A program made the translations under genes and the position numbers. 64,000 nt of DNA from Brevibacillus sp. DP1.3A. GTDB taxonomy: Bacteria; Bacillota; Bacilli; Brevibacillales; Brevibacillaceae. Below the pieces are notes generated by a model that was given only the letters and a program-made list of their open reading frames with translations, did not search any database and was not told the DNA's origin. Positions 1 through 8,928 of the stretch are shown in pieces. Position 1 is the first letter of the stretch, and each line of letters starts with the position of its first letter. The stretch lies in NCBI RefSeq assembly GCF_013284245.2, contig NZ_CP085876.1:2039501-2103500 (forward strand), in the 5' to 3' direction.

Positions 1-1
1 A

Positions 2-283
2 CTACGCAGAGAGCAGTCTGCCACGAGAGCGGATGTCGAGTTTGTTAATCGCGATGAAAAATTCCAGTCACTAAAAATTTGCCCGCTCATTCATTGGAAG
101 TCGGAGGAAGTATGGCAGTACATTCGGGCATTTGAATTGCCGTACAACCCCCTTCACGACCAGAGCTATCCGAGCATCGGCTGTGCTCCTTGTACTCGTT
201 CTGTAAAAGAGGGCGAGGATTCGAGAGCAGGGCGCTGGGCGCAAGCAGGGAAAACGGAATGTGGCCTACATCTCGCAAGGTAA
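2..283 (+). CDS. cysH: Phosphoadenylyl/adenylyl-sulfate reductase, C-terminal part (CysH)
   Basis: The 3' end of a gene cut by the left edge; 93 residues and the stop are visible. CysH reduces activated sulfate (APS or PAPS) to sulfite in the cytoplasm. The fragment shows the family's C-terminal CxxC (GCAPC), which in bacterial APS reductases ligates a 4Fe-4S cluster with an upstream cysteine pair outside the window. It ends with the catalytic ECGLHL signature. The sat and cysC genes follow in the same direction after 41 bases, which fits an assimilatory sulfate operon. The substrate (APS or PAPS) cannot be settled from the fragment. Confidence 0.93.
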   Translation, partial: LRREQSATRADVEFVNRDEKFQSLKICPLIHWKSEEVWQYIRAFELPYNPLHDQSYPSIGCAPCTRSVKEGEDSRAGRWAQAGKTECGLHLAR

Positions 284-324
284 CGAGAAAGAGAAGAACA
301 AACCAAGGATAGGAGGGCTTTTGT

Positions 325-1464
325 ATGAGAGGGAAACCTCGCGGGGGAGAGCTAGTAAACCGTTTTGATCCACAGGCAGACCTGTCGGTGACTACGCATG
401 AGGTAGAGATAGATGCATTTGCACTCGCAGATCTGGAGTTAATCGGGATTGGGGGCTACAGTCCGCTTGAGGGGTTTTTGAATCGGGCGGATTATATTTC
501 TGTCGTAGAGCAGATGCGACTGGCAGATGGTACCGTTTGGAGCATTCCGATCACGCTTCCGGTCTCGACCACTGTCGCAGGAGCCTTGCAGATCGGAGAC
601 AAGGTGCGGTTGAGCCATCAAGGTTCGGTCTATGGCATTCTTGCGATCACCGATATTTATTCACCTGACAAGGAGCGAGAAGCTCGGCTCGTCTATGGTA
701 CCGATGATACGAATCATCCTGGGGTGAAAAAGCTGCTGGAGCGTCCCGCCGTTTATTTGGCTGGCCCAATTACGTTGGTAAAGCGCACCGAAAAAGGTCG
801 CTTTGCCCGCTATCATTTCGATCCGGCACAAACGAGAGAAAGATTTGCCGAGAAGGGCTGGAAAACGATTGTTGGCTTTCAGACACGCAACCCAGTCCAC
901 CGCGCGCATGAATACATCCAGAAATCAGCTCTCGAAATCGTCGACGGTCTCTTTTTGAATCCTCTCGTGGGCGAAACGAAGGCAGATGACATCCCTGCTG
1001 ATGTGCGGATGAACAGTTATCAGGTATTGCTGGAAAAATACTATCCGGCTACCCGGGTAGAGTTGGCCGTGTTCCCGGCTGCCATGCGTTACGCGGGACC
1101 GAGGGAAGCGATTTTTCACGCATTGGTGAGGAAGAATTACGGCTGCACTCATTTTATTGTAGGCCGGGACCACGCGGGTGTTGGCAACTACTACGGGACG
1201 TACGATGCCCAGCATATTTTCCGCCAGTTCCAGCCAGAAGAGCTAAGGATTACGCCGTTATTTTTCGAGAACAGCTTTTATTGCATGAGCTGCGAAAACA
1301 TGGCCTCTACCAAAACATGCCCGCATGATAGTGAGCACCATGTCGCGCTGTCCGGGACAAAGGTGAGGGAAATGCTGGCGCGCGGGGAGGCTCCGCCACC
1401 TCAATTTAGCCGTCCTGAGGTTGCGCAGGTATTGATCGAAGGGCTGCGACCGGTGTCCGTATAA
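325..1464 (+). CDS. sat: Sulfate adenylyltransferase (ATP sulfurylase)
   Basis: A 379-residue protein, the usual length for monomeric bacterial Sat. It makes APS and pyrophosphate from ATP and sulfate, the first activation step of assimilation. Signatures seen: an ISP-like start (residues about 70-75), the nucleotide-binding [11 protein letters not shown] near residue 190 and GRDHAGVG near residue 285. A C-terminal FYC-C-K-C cysteine stretch resembles the zinc site of the archaeal/bacterial type. The ATG at 325 follows AGGAGGG with good spacing. It lies between cysH and cysC and is probably cotranscribed with them. Confidence 0.95.
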   Translation: MRGKPRGGELVNRFDPQADLSVTTHEVEIDAFALADLELIGIGGYSPLEGFLNRADYISVVEQMRLADGTVWSIPITLPVSTTVAGALQIGDKVRLSHQGSVYGILAITDIYSPDKEREARLVYGTDDTNHPGVKKLLERPAVYLAGPITLVKRTEKGRFARYHFDPAQTRERFAEKGWKTIVGFQTRNPVHRAHEYIQKSALEIVDGLFLNPLVGETKADDIPADVRMNSYQVLLEKYYPATRVELAVFPAAMRYAGPREAIFHALVRKNYGCTHFIVGRDHAGVGNYYGTYDAQHIFRQFQPEELRITPLFFENSFYCMSCENMASTKTCPHDSEHHVALSGTKVREMLARGEAPPPQFSRPEVAQVLIEGLRPVSV

Positions 1465-1503
1465 TCGGCTAGACGAAAGCAGTTGTAAGAGAGGGGAGAG
1501 ACG

Positions 1504-2109
1504 ATGAGTAGAGAGGGCACCGCGAATATCGTATGGCATCCGACGACTGTAACCAAACAAGACCGTCAGAAGCGTGCAGGCCACAAAAGCTGCGTCTTAT
1601 GGTTTACGGGGCTGTCTGGTGCTGGCAAATCGACGTTGGCCAATGCAGTCGAACACGAACTGCATCAAAGAGGGCTAGCCAGTTACGTACTGGATGGTGA
1701 CAATATACGTCACGGCTTAAACCGCGGACTGGGGTTTGGGACAGAGGATAGACGGGAAAATATTCGCCGAATTGGCGAGGTCGCGAAGCTGTTCGTAGAT
1801 GCAGGCGTGATTACCTTGACGGCATTTATCTCTCCCTATCGGGAAGACCGGGAGCTTGCACGTAATCTGGTAGAGGCGGGAGAATTCATCGAGGTATATG
1901 TAAAATGTTCATTGGATGAGTGTGAGCGCCGGGATGTGAAGGGCCTATACCAAAAAGCGAGAAGCGGAGAGATTGGTCAGTTTACGGGGATTTCAGCACC
2001 GTATGAAGCGCCTCTTCAAGCGGAACTGGTCATTGAGAGCGACAAGCAGACGATTGAAGAATCTGTCCAGATTGTCCTTACATATCTGGAAGAGCACCAA
2101 ATTCTCTAG
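1504..2109 (+). CDS. cysC: Adenylyl-sulfate kinase
   Basis: A 201-residue APS kinase that phosphorylates APS to PAPS. The P-loop GLSGAGKST lies near residue 36. The family motifs [10 protein letters not shown] and [13 protein letters not shown] follow, as does the [17 protein letters not shown] lid. The gene follows sat by 39 bases with GAGAGGGGAGA as ribosome site, and closes the visible sulfate operon in front of a bidirectional terminator. A kinase beside cysH suggests PAPS may be the reductase substrate or that PAPS is needed elsewhere; that is inference. Confidence 0.95.
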   Translation: MSREGTANIVWHPTTVTKQDRQKRAGHKSCVLWFTGLSGAGKSTLANAVEHELHQRGLASYVLDGDNIRHGLNRGLGFGTEDRRENIRRIGEVAKLFVDAGVITLTAFISPYREDRELARNLVEAGEFIEVYVKCSLDECERRDVKGLYQKARSGEIGQFTGISAPYEAPLQAELVIESDKQTIEESVQIVLTYLEEHQIL

Positions 2110-2123
2110 TTTTATGGATACGG

Positions 2124-2158
2124 AAAAAAGCACGACGCGAGAGGCGCCGTGCTTTCTT
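2124..2158. terminator. Bidirectional rho-independent terminator
   Basis: An 8-bp stem AAAGCACG/CGTGCTTT closes a GC-rich loop. A T-rich run follows on the + strand and six T on the - strand. It lies between the convergent cysC and lipoprotein genes. Confidence 0.75.
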
Positions 2159-2172
2159 CGTGAGGAAAAATA

Positions 2173-3447
2173 TTACTTCGTAGTGGTCGCTGCTTCTTCA
2201 GCTTCCAGATCCTCAGCCATTTCTTCCATCCATTTTTGTTGATCAACCATGCTTTCAGCGATTGGACGAACAAAGCCTTTGTCGCTAAAGCTGTTGATTG
2301 CTTTTTCATCTTTCACCAGCTGTTCTACAGTCAGACCAGCATCTTTTGCTGGGGCATTGAACTTGGTTGCTTTTCCGAAGTTGTATGCATATTGATCAGC
2401 AGCCAGACCGATTGTTACAGCTTGCTTCATTTCTGGAGCTTGGAAAGTTACGCTCAGATCGCTTGTTTGTTTCACAGGCATTTTGTTGCTGTCGATGTAG
2501 AAGTCGAGGTTCCAAGCGAGCTTGTGGAAGCCTTCTTTTTTCATTTCTTCTACGATTTTTTCAGGTGTGTATGTTTTACCTGTTTCATCCAGCCATTTTT
2601 TCGCTTCAGCCATGCTCTCGTTGATCATTGCTTCTGCATTTGCGCGCTTCTCAGCTTCTGTAGTTTTCGCGCCCATTTCCGGATACAGATCTTCTGTCAT
2701 GGAAGTGGTCAGTACCATCATATCGATCGCAAAATCTTTCACATCTTTGCTAGCTACTGCATCGTTAGCTGTGAAGAAGAACATTTTCACCAGTTCTTTT
2801 GCGTCGATTTTTACAGTTACATGAGTCGCTTCTACTTTTTCACCGTTTGGCAATGTAACGGATTGTTTGCCATGGTTTTTCGCGTCTGTCAATGTATAGC
2901 CATATTTACTTACATACTTTTTAACAAAGTTGAAAGTAAGGTCGTTCATTTTGTCTTGGTAGTCTTTCAGCTTCGCAGCGTTAGCAGCATCGGAGCCGCC
3001 AAGCTCAGCCATGAAAGGATTGGATGCGCTCGAATCGATTACCAAGTATTTGCTGTCCAGCGGAGACTTCACGTAGACTTTATCTTCGTCAACGATCGTT
3101 TCCACAGATGCTTTTTTGTCACCTGTCCAGAGCTTGTTGTCGCGCAGGAGCTTGTCGTCTTTTACTTCTACTTCAAACTTCACAGTGTCCAGATCCAGCT
3201 GGGAGCCTTTTACTGTTACGCCTGCTTTCAAAGCAGACAACAACGCCGTACTTTCTTTGTCAGCCGTTTCTCCGAATGCTTCAGGCAATTTCTCAACGTC
3301 GCCTGTCAGCTTCAAGGAGCCTTCAAAATCATAGTTTGGCTTGTCAATGGTCGCTACGATAGAATCACGCACCAAGGATGCCTCGCCAGCACAACCGGTC
3401 AGCAATACTGTACCTGCTACCAGAAGGGCGCTTCCTTTTTTCCACAT
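2173..3447 (-). CDS. Secreted lipoprotein of unknown function
   Basis: A 424-residue predicted lipoprotein with a short basic start, a hydrophobic stretch and lipobox LLTGC (cysteine 19), so it should be anchored to the outer face of the membrane. The body is rich in Lys, Asp, Glu and Ala, and ends in an acidic tail. It has repeated beta-strand-like stretches (GSLKLTGDV, GVTVKGSQLDLDTVKFEVEV), but I recognise no catalytic motif. The ATG at 3447 was chosen because GGGGAGGAA lies directly upstream and the lipobox then sits at the normal distance. It is monocistronic and divergent from sftA. No function is assigned. Confidence 0.85.
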   Translation of the reverse strand: MWKKGSALLVAGTVLLTGCAGEASLVRDSIVATIDKPNYDFEGSLKLTGDVEKLPEAFGETADKESTALLSALKAGVTVKGSQLDLDTVKFEVEVKDDKLLRDNKLWTGDKKASVETIVDEDKVYVKSPLDSKYLVIDSSASNPFMAELGGSDAANAAKLKDYQDKMNDLTFNFVKKYVSKYGYTLTDAKNHGKQSVTLPNGEKVEATHVTVKIDAKELVKMFFFTANDAVASKDVKDFAIDMMVLTTSMTEDLYPEMGAKTTEAEKRANAEAMINESMAEAKKWLDETGKTYTPEKIVEEMKKEGFHKLAWNLDFYIDSNKMPVKQTSDLSVTFQAPEMKQAVTIGLAADQYAYNFGKATKFNAPAKDAGLTVEQLVKDEKAINSFSDKGFVRPIAESMVDQQKWMEEMAEDLEAEEAATTTK

Positions 3448-3617
3448 GATGTGTTCCTCCCCTATGTATATTATTTTTTTATTCCCCTCTTCTTCTACGC
3501 ACAAATAGAGAAAAGGTTTCGCAAAAACGGAAAAAAATCACAATCCAGCTAATTCTGCCCCATTTTCGTGGTAAGATGAAGGGGAAAAGATGGTTAGTGA
3601 AGAAAGGGCGTTGCAAC

Positions 3618-6600
3618 ATGTGGTCGTGGCTTCAAAAGCTGATGAACTTTTTTCAGGGAGAAAGAGAAGAAGAAATAGAAGAAGCAGGTCGTCCAGCAGG
3701 TACCGGTAACCCAACAGGTAATCCCGCTCCCCGTCAGCCTCAGGCGAAAACAAAAAGTATATACCCAAAAGAACGGGTAAACAATCGAGATATAGAAGAC
3801 AATGTGCGTGAAAGAAGAGAGCGTCAATTTCGTTTTCCAGTTGTCCCGGATAACTATTTGGAGAAGAAGCGTAATCATAGCGTAAATCCTGCCGAATCGA
3901 ATGAACGCAGTCGCCAGCAGGCACCTCGTGAGCGATTCGAGCCCAAGCGTGAAACGGTGCGGCCAGCAAATGAACGTGTGCTGGAAACAAAGGCAGAGCC
4001 TGTTTTCGAGAAAAAGAAACCTGAACTTGTTAAGAACAACATTGAGATACCGCAGCGTCCAAACCGTACGCCACAAAAAGAAGCGGAAAAAGTAACGAGA
4101 CCCGTTTATTCTACTGAGGAAAAGCGTGCCTACCAGCCGTCTGAAATCGTTTCCCCTGTTTATGGGAAGATAACCTCGGCGACGCGCGAGGCAGAGCATC
4201 GAATCCATACGACTGCGGGAATCATTTATCCGCGTCTGGAGCAAGAAGAGCATTTGCAGCAGATGAAGCAGTGGGAACAAGAGATAAGCGAGCGGTATTT
4301 TCCAGAGGAGCAAGAGACTGCTTCTTTTGAGCAAAATGAACCGCAGCATGTTGTTGTTGGAGATGAATCTGTACATAACGAAAGAGAAGAGACTGCTTCG
4401 GAGTCTGCTGTGGCAGAAGCTCTTGATTCAGAACGAGAGGTTGCTGCTTCCATACAAATGGAAGAGACGGTAGCAGAAGAAATAGAAGGACAAATGATGG
4501 ATACGGAATCGCAAGCTACGGATCTGGAAGATTCTGATTCTGACTCTGATGCTTTTGAGCCAAAAGTCGAAGAGACTGTAGCTGAAGAGAATGAGGTAGA
4601 AGAGGCACAAACTGAAGAGATAGAACTTGCAGAATCAATGCCGAGTGAGAATTTCGAAGAGAAGGAATCGGAGTCTATTAGGCAACAAGAACCGACAGAC
4701 TACTCTCAAACGATGGAAGAGCGACTAGCCGATGAGGAAGCAGAGCATAGACTGATCACTACACTCAGTGAGGTTGTGCAGGTAGAGAGCGAGAATGACG
4801 ACGATAACGTGCAGTCTCCTTCTGTTGGGGAGGAATATAGAGAAGTCGAAACGGAGCTAGAGAGCGATGGTGTCGAAGAGCCTGCCTATACATCTGCTAT
4901 CAGCAGATTGCTAGAAAGAGCAGAAGTAGATTCACCACAGGAGCTCAGTTCAGCAGATGTGGGTTCGGTTTCCGAAGTTACGCCAGAGCAAACAGAACCA
5001 ACTGAGCCTGTATCCATTGCTCAACCGATTGTAGAACCAATTATGGAACCGATTGTTGAACCAGTTGCAGAAACTGTTGCAGAATCCGTAGCAGTCCCTG
5101 TCCCTGCTACATCCGCTGCACAGCCCGTAAACCTGTCTCAGGTATCCATGACGAAGCAGCCTGCGTCAGCTCCAGTAAAAGACTCGTCCAATGAAGCTGA
5201 CCAAGGAGCAGAGTCAGCACAGCCGCCATACGCCTTGCCGGATTTGGGACTGCTGAATCCGAGCCCACCGGTCAGTGATGACGACGATGAGCATACTCAA
5301 ATTCAAAAGCTGTTATTGGAAGAGACGCTCGCGAATTTCAATGTCAGTGCTCAGGTAGTAGGGATTGTCAAAGGCCCATCCGTGACACGCTTTGAGTTGC
5401 AACCGGCTCCCGGCGTAAAAGTGAACAAGATTACGGGATTGGTTGACGATATCAAGTTGAATTTGGCTGCCAAAGATATTCGCATCGAGGCACCGATTCC
5501 AGGACGCAATGCCATCGGAATCGAAGTCCCGAATATGTCCAGCCAGCCTGTATTAATCGAGAAGATTATCAGCTCAGACAAGTTTCAGGAGCATTCATCT
5601 CCTCTGGCGGTCGCACTCGGTATGGACATTGGTGGAGAGCCGATTATTGCGGATATTAAAAAGATGCCGCACGGTTTGATTGCCGGCTCGACAGGCTCGG
5701 GTAAAAGTGTCTGCATTAACTCTATCATCGTCAGTCTGCTGTACAAGGCGACTCCTGAGCAGGTGCGATTGCTCTTGATCGATCCGAAAATGGTAGAGCT
5801 CGCCCCTTACAATCATTTGCCGCATCTGGTTACGCCTGTCGTGACGGAGGCCAAGCAGGCAACGGCTTCTCTCAAGTGGGCCGTGGAAGAAATGGAGAAG
5901 CGCTATACGCTATTCGTAGAGGCGGGTGTTCGCGATATTGACCGCTACAATCAGACGACAGATGATCAGCTGCCTTATATCGTGATCGTCATTGATGAGT
6001 TGGCTGACTTGATGATGGTCTCGCCGCAAGATGTGGAGGATTGCATTATCCGGATCGCTCAGAAGGCACGTGCTTGCGGTATTCATTTGCTCTTGGCGAC
6101 ACAGCGCCCATCTGTGGATGTCATTACCGGAAACATCAAGGCAAACGTACCGACTCGTCTTGCTTTTGCTGTGTTCTCCCAAGTTGACTCGCGTACGATT
6201 CTCGATCAATCTGGGGCAGAACGACTGTTGGGGAGAGGGGACATGCTGTTCCTTGAGAGCGGCACGACTCCGGTTCGTCTGCAAGGGAACTTCGTTTCGG
6301 ATGACGAGATCGAGCGAATCACGCACATGATCAAAAAGCAAAGAAAGCCTGCGTACATTTTCAGCAAAGAAGATTTGGATCAGCAGGTTGCATCGTTTGA
6401 CAGCGGAGATGACCCGTTGTATCTGGAAGCACTCGTGTTCGTGGCTGATCAGGGACAAGCTTCTGCATCTGGATTGCAACGCCGTTTCCGCGTCGGATAT
6501 AACCGTGCTGCCCGTCTCATCGAAATGATGGAGGCAGATGGGTACGTCGCAGGACAAAGCGGCGGTAAGGCTCGCGCTGTCCTTATTTCCAAGGAGGACG

Positions 6601-6635
6601 CACAAGCCGTAGTAGAGGGATCGACACTCCTGTAA
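3618..6635 (+). CDS. sftA: Soluble septum-associated DNA translocase (SftA/FtsK family)
   Basis: A 1005-residue FtsK/SpoIIIE-family motor that lacks the N-terminal membrane segments of FtsK and SpoIIIE. The amphipathic start (MWSWLQKLMNFF) matches the B. subtilis SftA (YtpS) type, which works at the division septum to clear chromosomal DNA before closure. Residues about 50-560 are a long acidic Glu/Gln/Pro-rich linker. The alpha/beta motor follows, with Walker A GSTGSGKS near 690 and Walker B IVIVIDELADLM near 785. The C-terminal winged-helix gamma domain (about 930-990) reads oriented sequences. The start at 3618 has AGAAAGGG upstream; an in-frame ATG at 3576 has no good site. Confidence 0.93.
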   Translation: MWSWLQKLMNFFQGEREEEIEEAGRPAGTGNPTGNPAPRQPQAKTKSIYPKERVNNRDIEDNVRERRERQFRFPVVPDNYLEKKRNHSVNPAESNERSRQQAPRERFEPKRETVRPANERVLETKAEPVFEKKKPELVKNNIEIPQRPNRTPQKEAEKVTRPVYSTEEKRAYQPSEIVSPVYGKITSATREAEHRIHTTAGIIYPRLEQEEHLQQMKQWEQEISERYFPEEQETASFEQNEPQHVVVGDESVHNEREETASESAVAEALDSEREVAASIQMEETVAEEIEGQMMDTESQATDLEDSDSDSDAFEPKVEETVAEENEVEEAQTEEIELAESMPSENFEEKESESIRQQEPTDYSQTMEERLADEEAEHRLITTLSEVVQVESENDDDNVQSPSVGEEYREVETELESDGVEEPAYTSAISRLLERAEVDSPQELSSADVGSVSEVTPEQTEPTEPVSIAQPIVEPIMEPIVEPVAETVAESVAVPVPATSAAQPVNLSQVSMTKQPASAPVKDSSNEADQGAESAQPPYALPDLGLLNPSPPVSDDDDEHTQIQKLLLEETLANFNVSAQVVGIVKGPSVTRFELQPAPGVKVNKITGLVDDIKLNLAAKDIRIEAPIPGRNAIGIEVPNMSSQPVLIEKIISSDKFQEHSSPLAVALGMDIGGEPIIADIKKMPHGLIAGSTGSGKSVCINSIIVSLLYKATPEQVRLLLIDPKMVELAPYNHLPHLVTPVVTEAKQATASLKWAVEEMEKRYTLFVEAGVRDIDRYNQTTDDQLPYIVIVIDELADLMMVSPQDVEDCIIRIAQKARACGIHLLLATQRPSVDVITGNIKANVPTRLAFAVFSQVDSRTILDQSGAERLLGRGDMLFLESGTTPVRLQGNFVSDDEIERITHMIKKQRKPAYIFSKEDLDQQVASFDSGDDPLYLEALVFVADQGQASASGLQRRFRVGYNRAARLIEMMEADGYVAGQSGGKARAVLISKEDAQAVVEGSTLL

Positions 6636-6640
6636 AAACG

Positions 6641-6672
6641 AGGGTCTTGCATGGAGCAAGGCCCTTTCTACA
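6641..6672 (+). terminator. Rho-independent terminator after sftA
   Basis: A 10-bp stem AGGGTCTTGC/GCAAGGCCCT (one G-T pair) with a 5-base loop, followed by TTTCT, six bases after the sftA stop. Confidence 0.7.
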
Positions 6673-6680
6673 CGGACGAG

Positions 6681-6710
6681 TTGCCTAAATATTCAGTAAG
6701 GTAGTATGCT
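6681..6710 (+). promoter_or_regulatory. Candidate sigma-A promoter for the gene at 6740
   Basis: TTGCCT (6681-6686), an 18-base spacer, then TATGCT (6705-6710), about 30 bases before the next start. Found by eye only. Confidence 0.35.
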
Positions 6711-6739
6711 ATAGGATAGATGTGAGATGGAAAGGATCG

Positions 6740-7141
6740 ATGACGATGAATCCGCTGGCGAAAAAGTATCAGGAGATTGACGACAAAATAGTCTTGTTCA
6801 ATGAAGAGTATTATTTGAGCGTGGAAAAAATCGACATTGCCGCAATGACGTTGGAAAAAAAAGAGTCGCTCTTTAACCAGCTGTACGATTTCGACAGTTC
6901 AGACATGGAACTGGAGATCGATGTCTCCGAGGAAGAAAAGGGCGTTTGGTACCTGCAATTGCTCGTACCGCATGTATTGACACTCCCAGAGGCTGCCAAA
7001 AGACGCATCGAAAATGGAACCAATCAACTCACCCAGCATCTGAAGGAACAGGTAGATGAGCTAGTGAGAACGCAATTGCTCGGGGAAGAAATTTATACCT
7101 ATGTGAAACGGTACAATCCGGATTTGGAGCGTATTGCCTAA
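6740..7141 (+). CDS. Small acidic cytoplasmic protein of unknown function
   Basis: A 133-residue soluble protein with no signal peptide or membrane segment. It is rich in Glu, Leu and Lys and probably largely helical, with a YxLxVEKIDIAAMTLEKKESL stretch and a helical C-terminal half. I do not recognise the family. The ATG at 6740 follows GGAAAGGA with normal spacing; an in-frame GTG 18 bases upstream is less likely. It has its own candidate promoter and a strong terminator on each side, so it looks monocistronic. Its position behind sftA gives no firm functional hint. Confidence 0.8.
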   Translation: MTMNPLAKKYQEIDDKIVLFNEEYYLSVEKIDIAAMTLEKKESLFNQLYDFDSSDMELEIDVSEEEKGVWYLQLLVPHVLTLPEAAKRRIENGTNQLTQHLKEQVDELVRTQLLGEEIYTYVKRYNPDLERIA

Positions 7142-7147
7142 TAACAA

Positions 7148-7189
7148 ACATCCATCTATCCCACAACGAGGGGCAAGATGGATGTTTTT
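7148..7189. terminator. Strong rho-independent terminator between convergent genes
   Basis: A perfect 10-bp stem ACATCCATCT/AGATGGATGT followed by a run of T. It sits between the convergent genes ending at 7141 and 7198 and can serve both strands. Confidence 0.8.
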
Positions 7190-7197
7190 CATTTCCC

Positions 7198-8736
7198 TTA
7201 GCTTTTGGCCGTTTTGGTCGCTAGCCAGGTGCAGGCAGTCTTATTTGTCGTAGTCGCAATCCATTCGCACGGTTGATTGTTTACAGGAGTGATCAAGCGT
7301 AGTGTATCGCCTTTGAGACCGCCGTATTTGACGGAGGCACTGGGGGCTGCTGCGACATACACCACACGTTCGTTGATAGAAACAGTGGGGATAAAGGTAG
7401 AGTTTTCGGATTTGTAGCCGCTAGTGAGGGAAACAGGAACAGGGAGGTTTTTCATGGAGAGGGTTATTTTATCCGAAGACTTGTGATAAAACATTTTTCC
7501 AGTAACCTGGCTGAAGTCGCCTCCATCCACGGTGACTACCAATGGGTACGTTCCGGTGCCGAAGAGCATGATGGCGTGATCAGAACCGGAATAACGGTTG
7601 TTTATGAGGGAAACATTTCCGCAGCGGTTCAACGAAATGTTTTGGGTCAGCCGAGGGTCAAACGAACAGTTTCTCACGGTAACTTGTCTCTCGGCGAGCA
7701 CATCCCATGGCTCCAAGCTCAAGGCGTAGCCGCCGATGGAAGTCGCCGTATCATTGGCCTCGAAGCTACAGCCATCAAATACAAGACCTACATCCGAATA
7801 ATCCACGGTCAGACCGGTACCAACCGTCTTTGTACTTCCTTGTGCTGTCGTATGCAATACCCAGCGACAGTTGCTGAAGGTCATGTTTTTCATAAAGTTC
7901 ACCCGATTTTTCTGATCAGGTGCCGTATAAAAAACCGAGGAGCTGATACAGCCTGTCATGCCAGTGAGACTGAAGCTGGCGAGCGAAACAAGGTGACTAC
8001 CTTGCACGACCATCGGGGAGGACAGATCTCCCTCCAAGTCGAGCTGTTGACGGCAAGAGACATTGCTCAGGTTTACGAACATGGGTGTGGCTCCGTCGTA
8101 CCCTTCATTGAGTTCGACCTCAAAACGATCACACGCTACATTCGCTGCATTCAGACGTTCCAGTCCACCTGTCACTGTAATATCTGAGCGTGTTCTCTTG
8201 CGGTTGTCGCTGTAAAAATCGGTAACTTGCACAGAGCGGACATAGCAGTTCGTTTCCCCGGCAAAGTAAAAATGGTCGGCGATTCCATCCGTACACCATA
8301 CTTGTTGTAGCGCTACGTAATTGATATAGCTGCTAGGACCGGCACCACGAATGTAGAAATCGGCGCTATGCTCGTAATCGTAAGGATCGGGAGGCAGCGG
8401 GTTTGCTCTTGCATTGGAATCAATCTTTAAGTTGGTGACCACGAAGGAATCAGCATCACCACCCGTGGATGTAATCGAGAACAGCCACCGCCAATCTGCG
8501 GCAGTTGAATTGGCTTTCCTTTTTAATACGGAAAAAGGACCGATTCCCTGCATCACTAGGCTTTTTCCTGCTCCTAGGACGGCCTCCAGGCTATTTGGCT
8601 CAATTATATAGGTGCCAGCAGGGAAAAATAATGGAATTTGCAGGTTCAGAGCAGCAGTCAAGGCAACCTGGATTGCTTGGGTATCGTCGGTCACTCCATC
8701 CCCCTTTGCTCCGTACGTTTTTACATCAATCCACAT
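7198..8736 (-). CDS. Parallel beta-helix (pectate lyase-3-like) protein
   Basis: A 512-residue protein. Its start WIDVKTYGAKGDGVTDDTQAIQ is the hallmark of the pectate-lyase-3/GH28-like N-terminal fold found in polysaccharide lyases and phage tailspikes. A repetitive Asn- and Ser-rich region follows that fits right-handed beta-helix coils (VRNCSF, LINNRYSG, FDGCSFEAN). There is no signal peptide, so export by the general pathway is not predicted. The ATG at 8736 follows GGAGGAGAA. It is divergent from the polysaccharide operon, so a role in cleaving or organising that polymer is plausible. Substrate and activity are not shown by sequence. Confidence 0.8.
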   Translation of the reverse strand: MWIDVKTYGAKGDGVTDDTQAIQVALTAALNLQIPLFFPAGTYIIEPNSLEAVLGAGKSLVMQGIGPFSVLKRKANSTAADWRWLFSITSTGGDADSFVVTNLKIDSNARANPLPPDPYDYEHSADFYIRGAGPSSYINYVALQQVWCTDGIADHFYFAGETNCYVRSVQVTDFYSDNRKRTRSDITVTGGLERLNAANVACDRFEVELNEGYDGATPMFVNLSNVSCRQQLDLEGDLSSPMVVQGSHLVSLASFSLTGMTGCISSSVFYTAPDQKNRVNFMKNMTFSNCRWVLHTTAQGSTKTVGTGLTVDYSDVGLVFDGCSFEANDTATSIGGYALSLEPWDVLAERQVTVRNCSFDPRLTQNISLNRCGNVSLINNRYSGSDHAIMLFGTGTYPLVVTVDGGDFSQVTGKMFYHKSSDKITLSMKNLPVPVSLTSGYKSENSTFIPTVSINERVVYVAAAPSASVKYGGLKGDTLRLITPVNNQPCEWIATTTNKTACTWLATKTAKS

Positions 8737-8878
8737 AAAAGCATTCTCCTCCAAAAAATGGGTAGACAAGATTGTCTTCTTTTCATTTCATTCAACCATT
8801 TCTCAAATGTTGACAACCATTTAGTAAAAAGGGCATGGACGACATAAAAATGTGTTCCATAAACTTTGGGCAACCACT

Positions 8879-8910
8879 GGCATATTTGTCCTAGAACCTC
8901 CGTATGAATA
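8879..8910 (+). promoter_or_regulatory. Candidate sporulation (sigma-E-like) promoter of the polysaccharide operon
   Basis: GGCATATT (8879-8886) matches the sigma-E -35 consensus. A 14-base spacer leads to CGTATGAATA, which only partly resembles the -10 CATACAHT. It lies 20-50 bases before the first gene of the operon. Tentative. Confidence 0.3.
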
Positions 8911-8928
8911 AGCAAAGAGGTGGATAGT

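Noticed and set aside
2236..3552. A long open frame (438 codons) on the + strand opposite the lipoprotein gene
   Set aside because: Its product is Phe/Cys/His-rich with no family resemblance. The minus-strand frame has a lipobox, a ribosome site and normal composition, so this is an antisense shadow.
3594..4376. A 260-codon minus-strand frame inside sftA
   Set aside because: It is the complement of the low-complexity acidic linker of SftA, with no ribosome site and unlikely composition.
8810..8815. A perfect TTGACA upstream of the polysaccharide operon
   Set aside because: No acceptable -10 lies 16-18 bases downstream (GCATGG), so it was not called a promoter.
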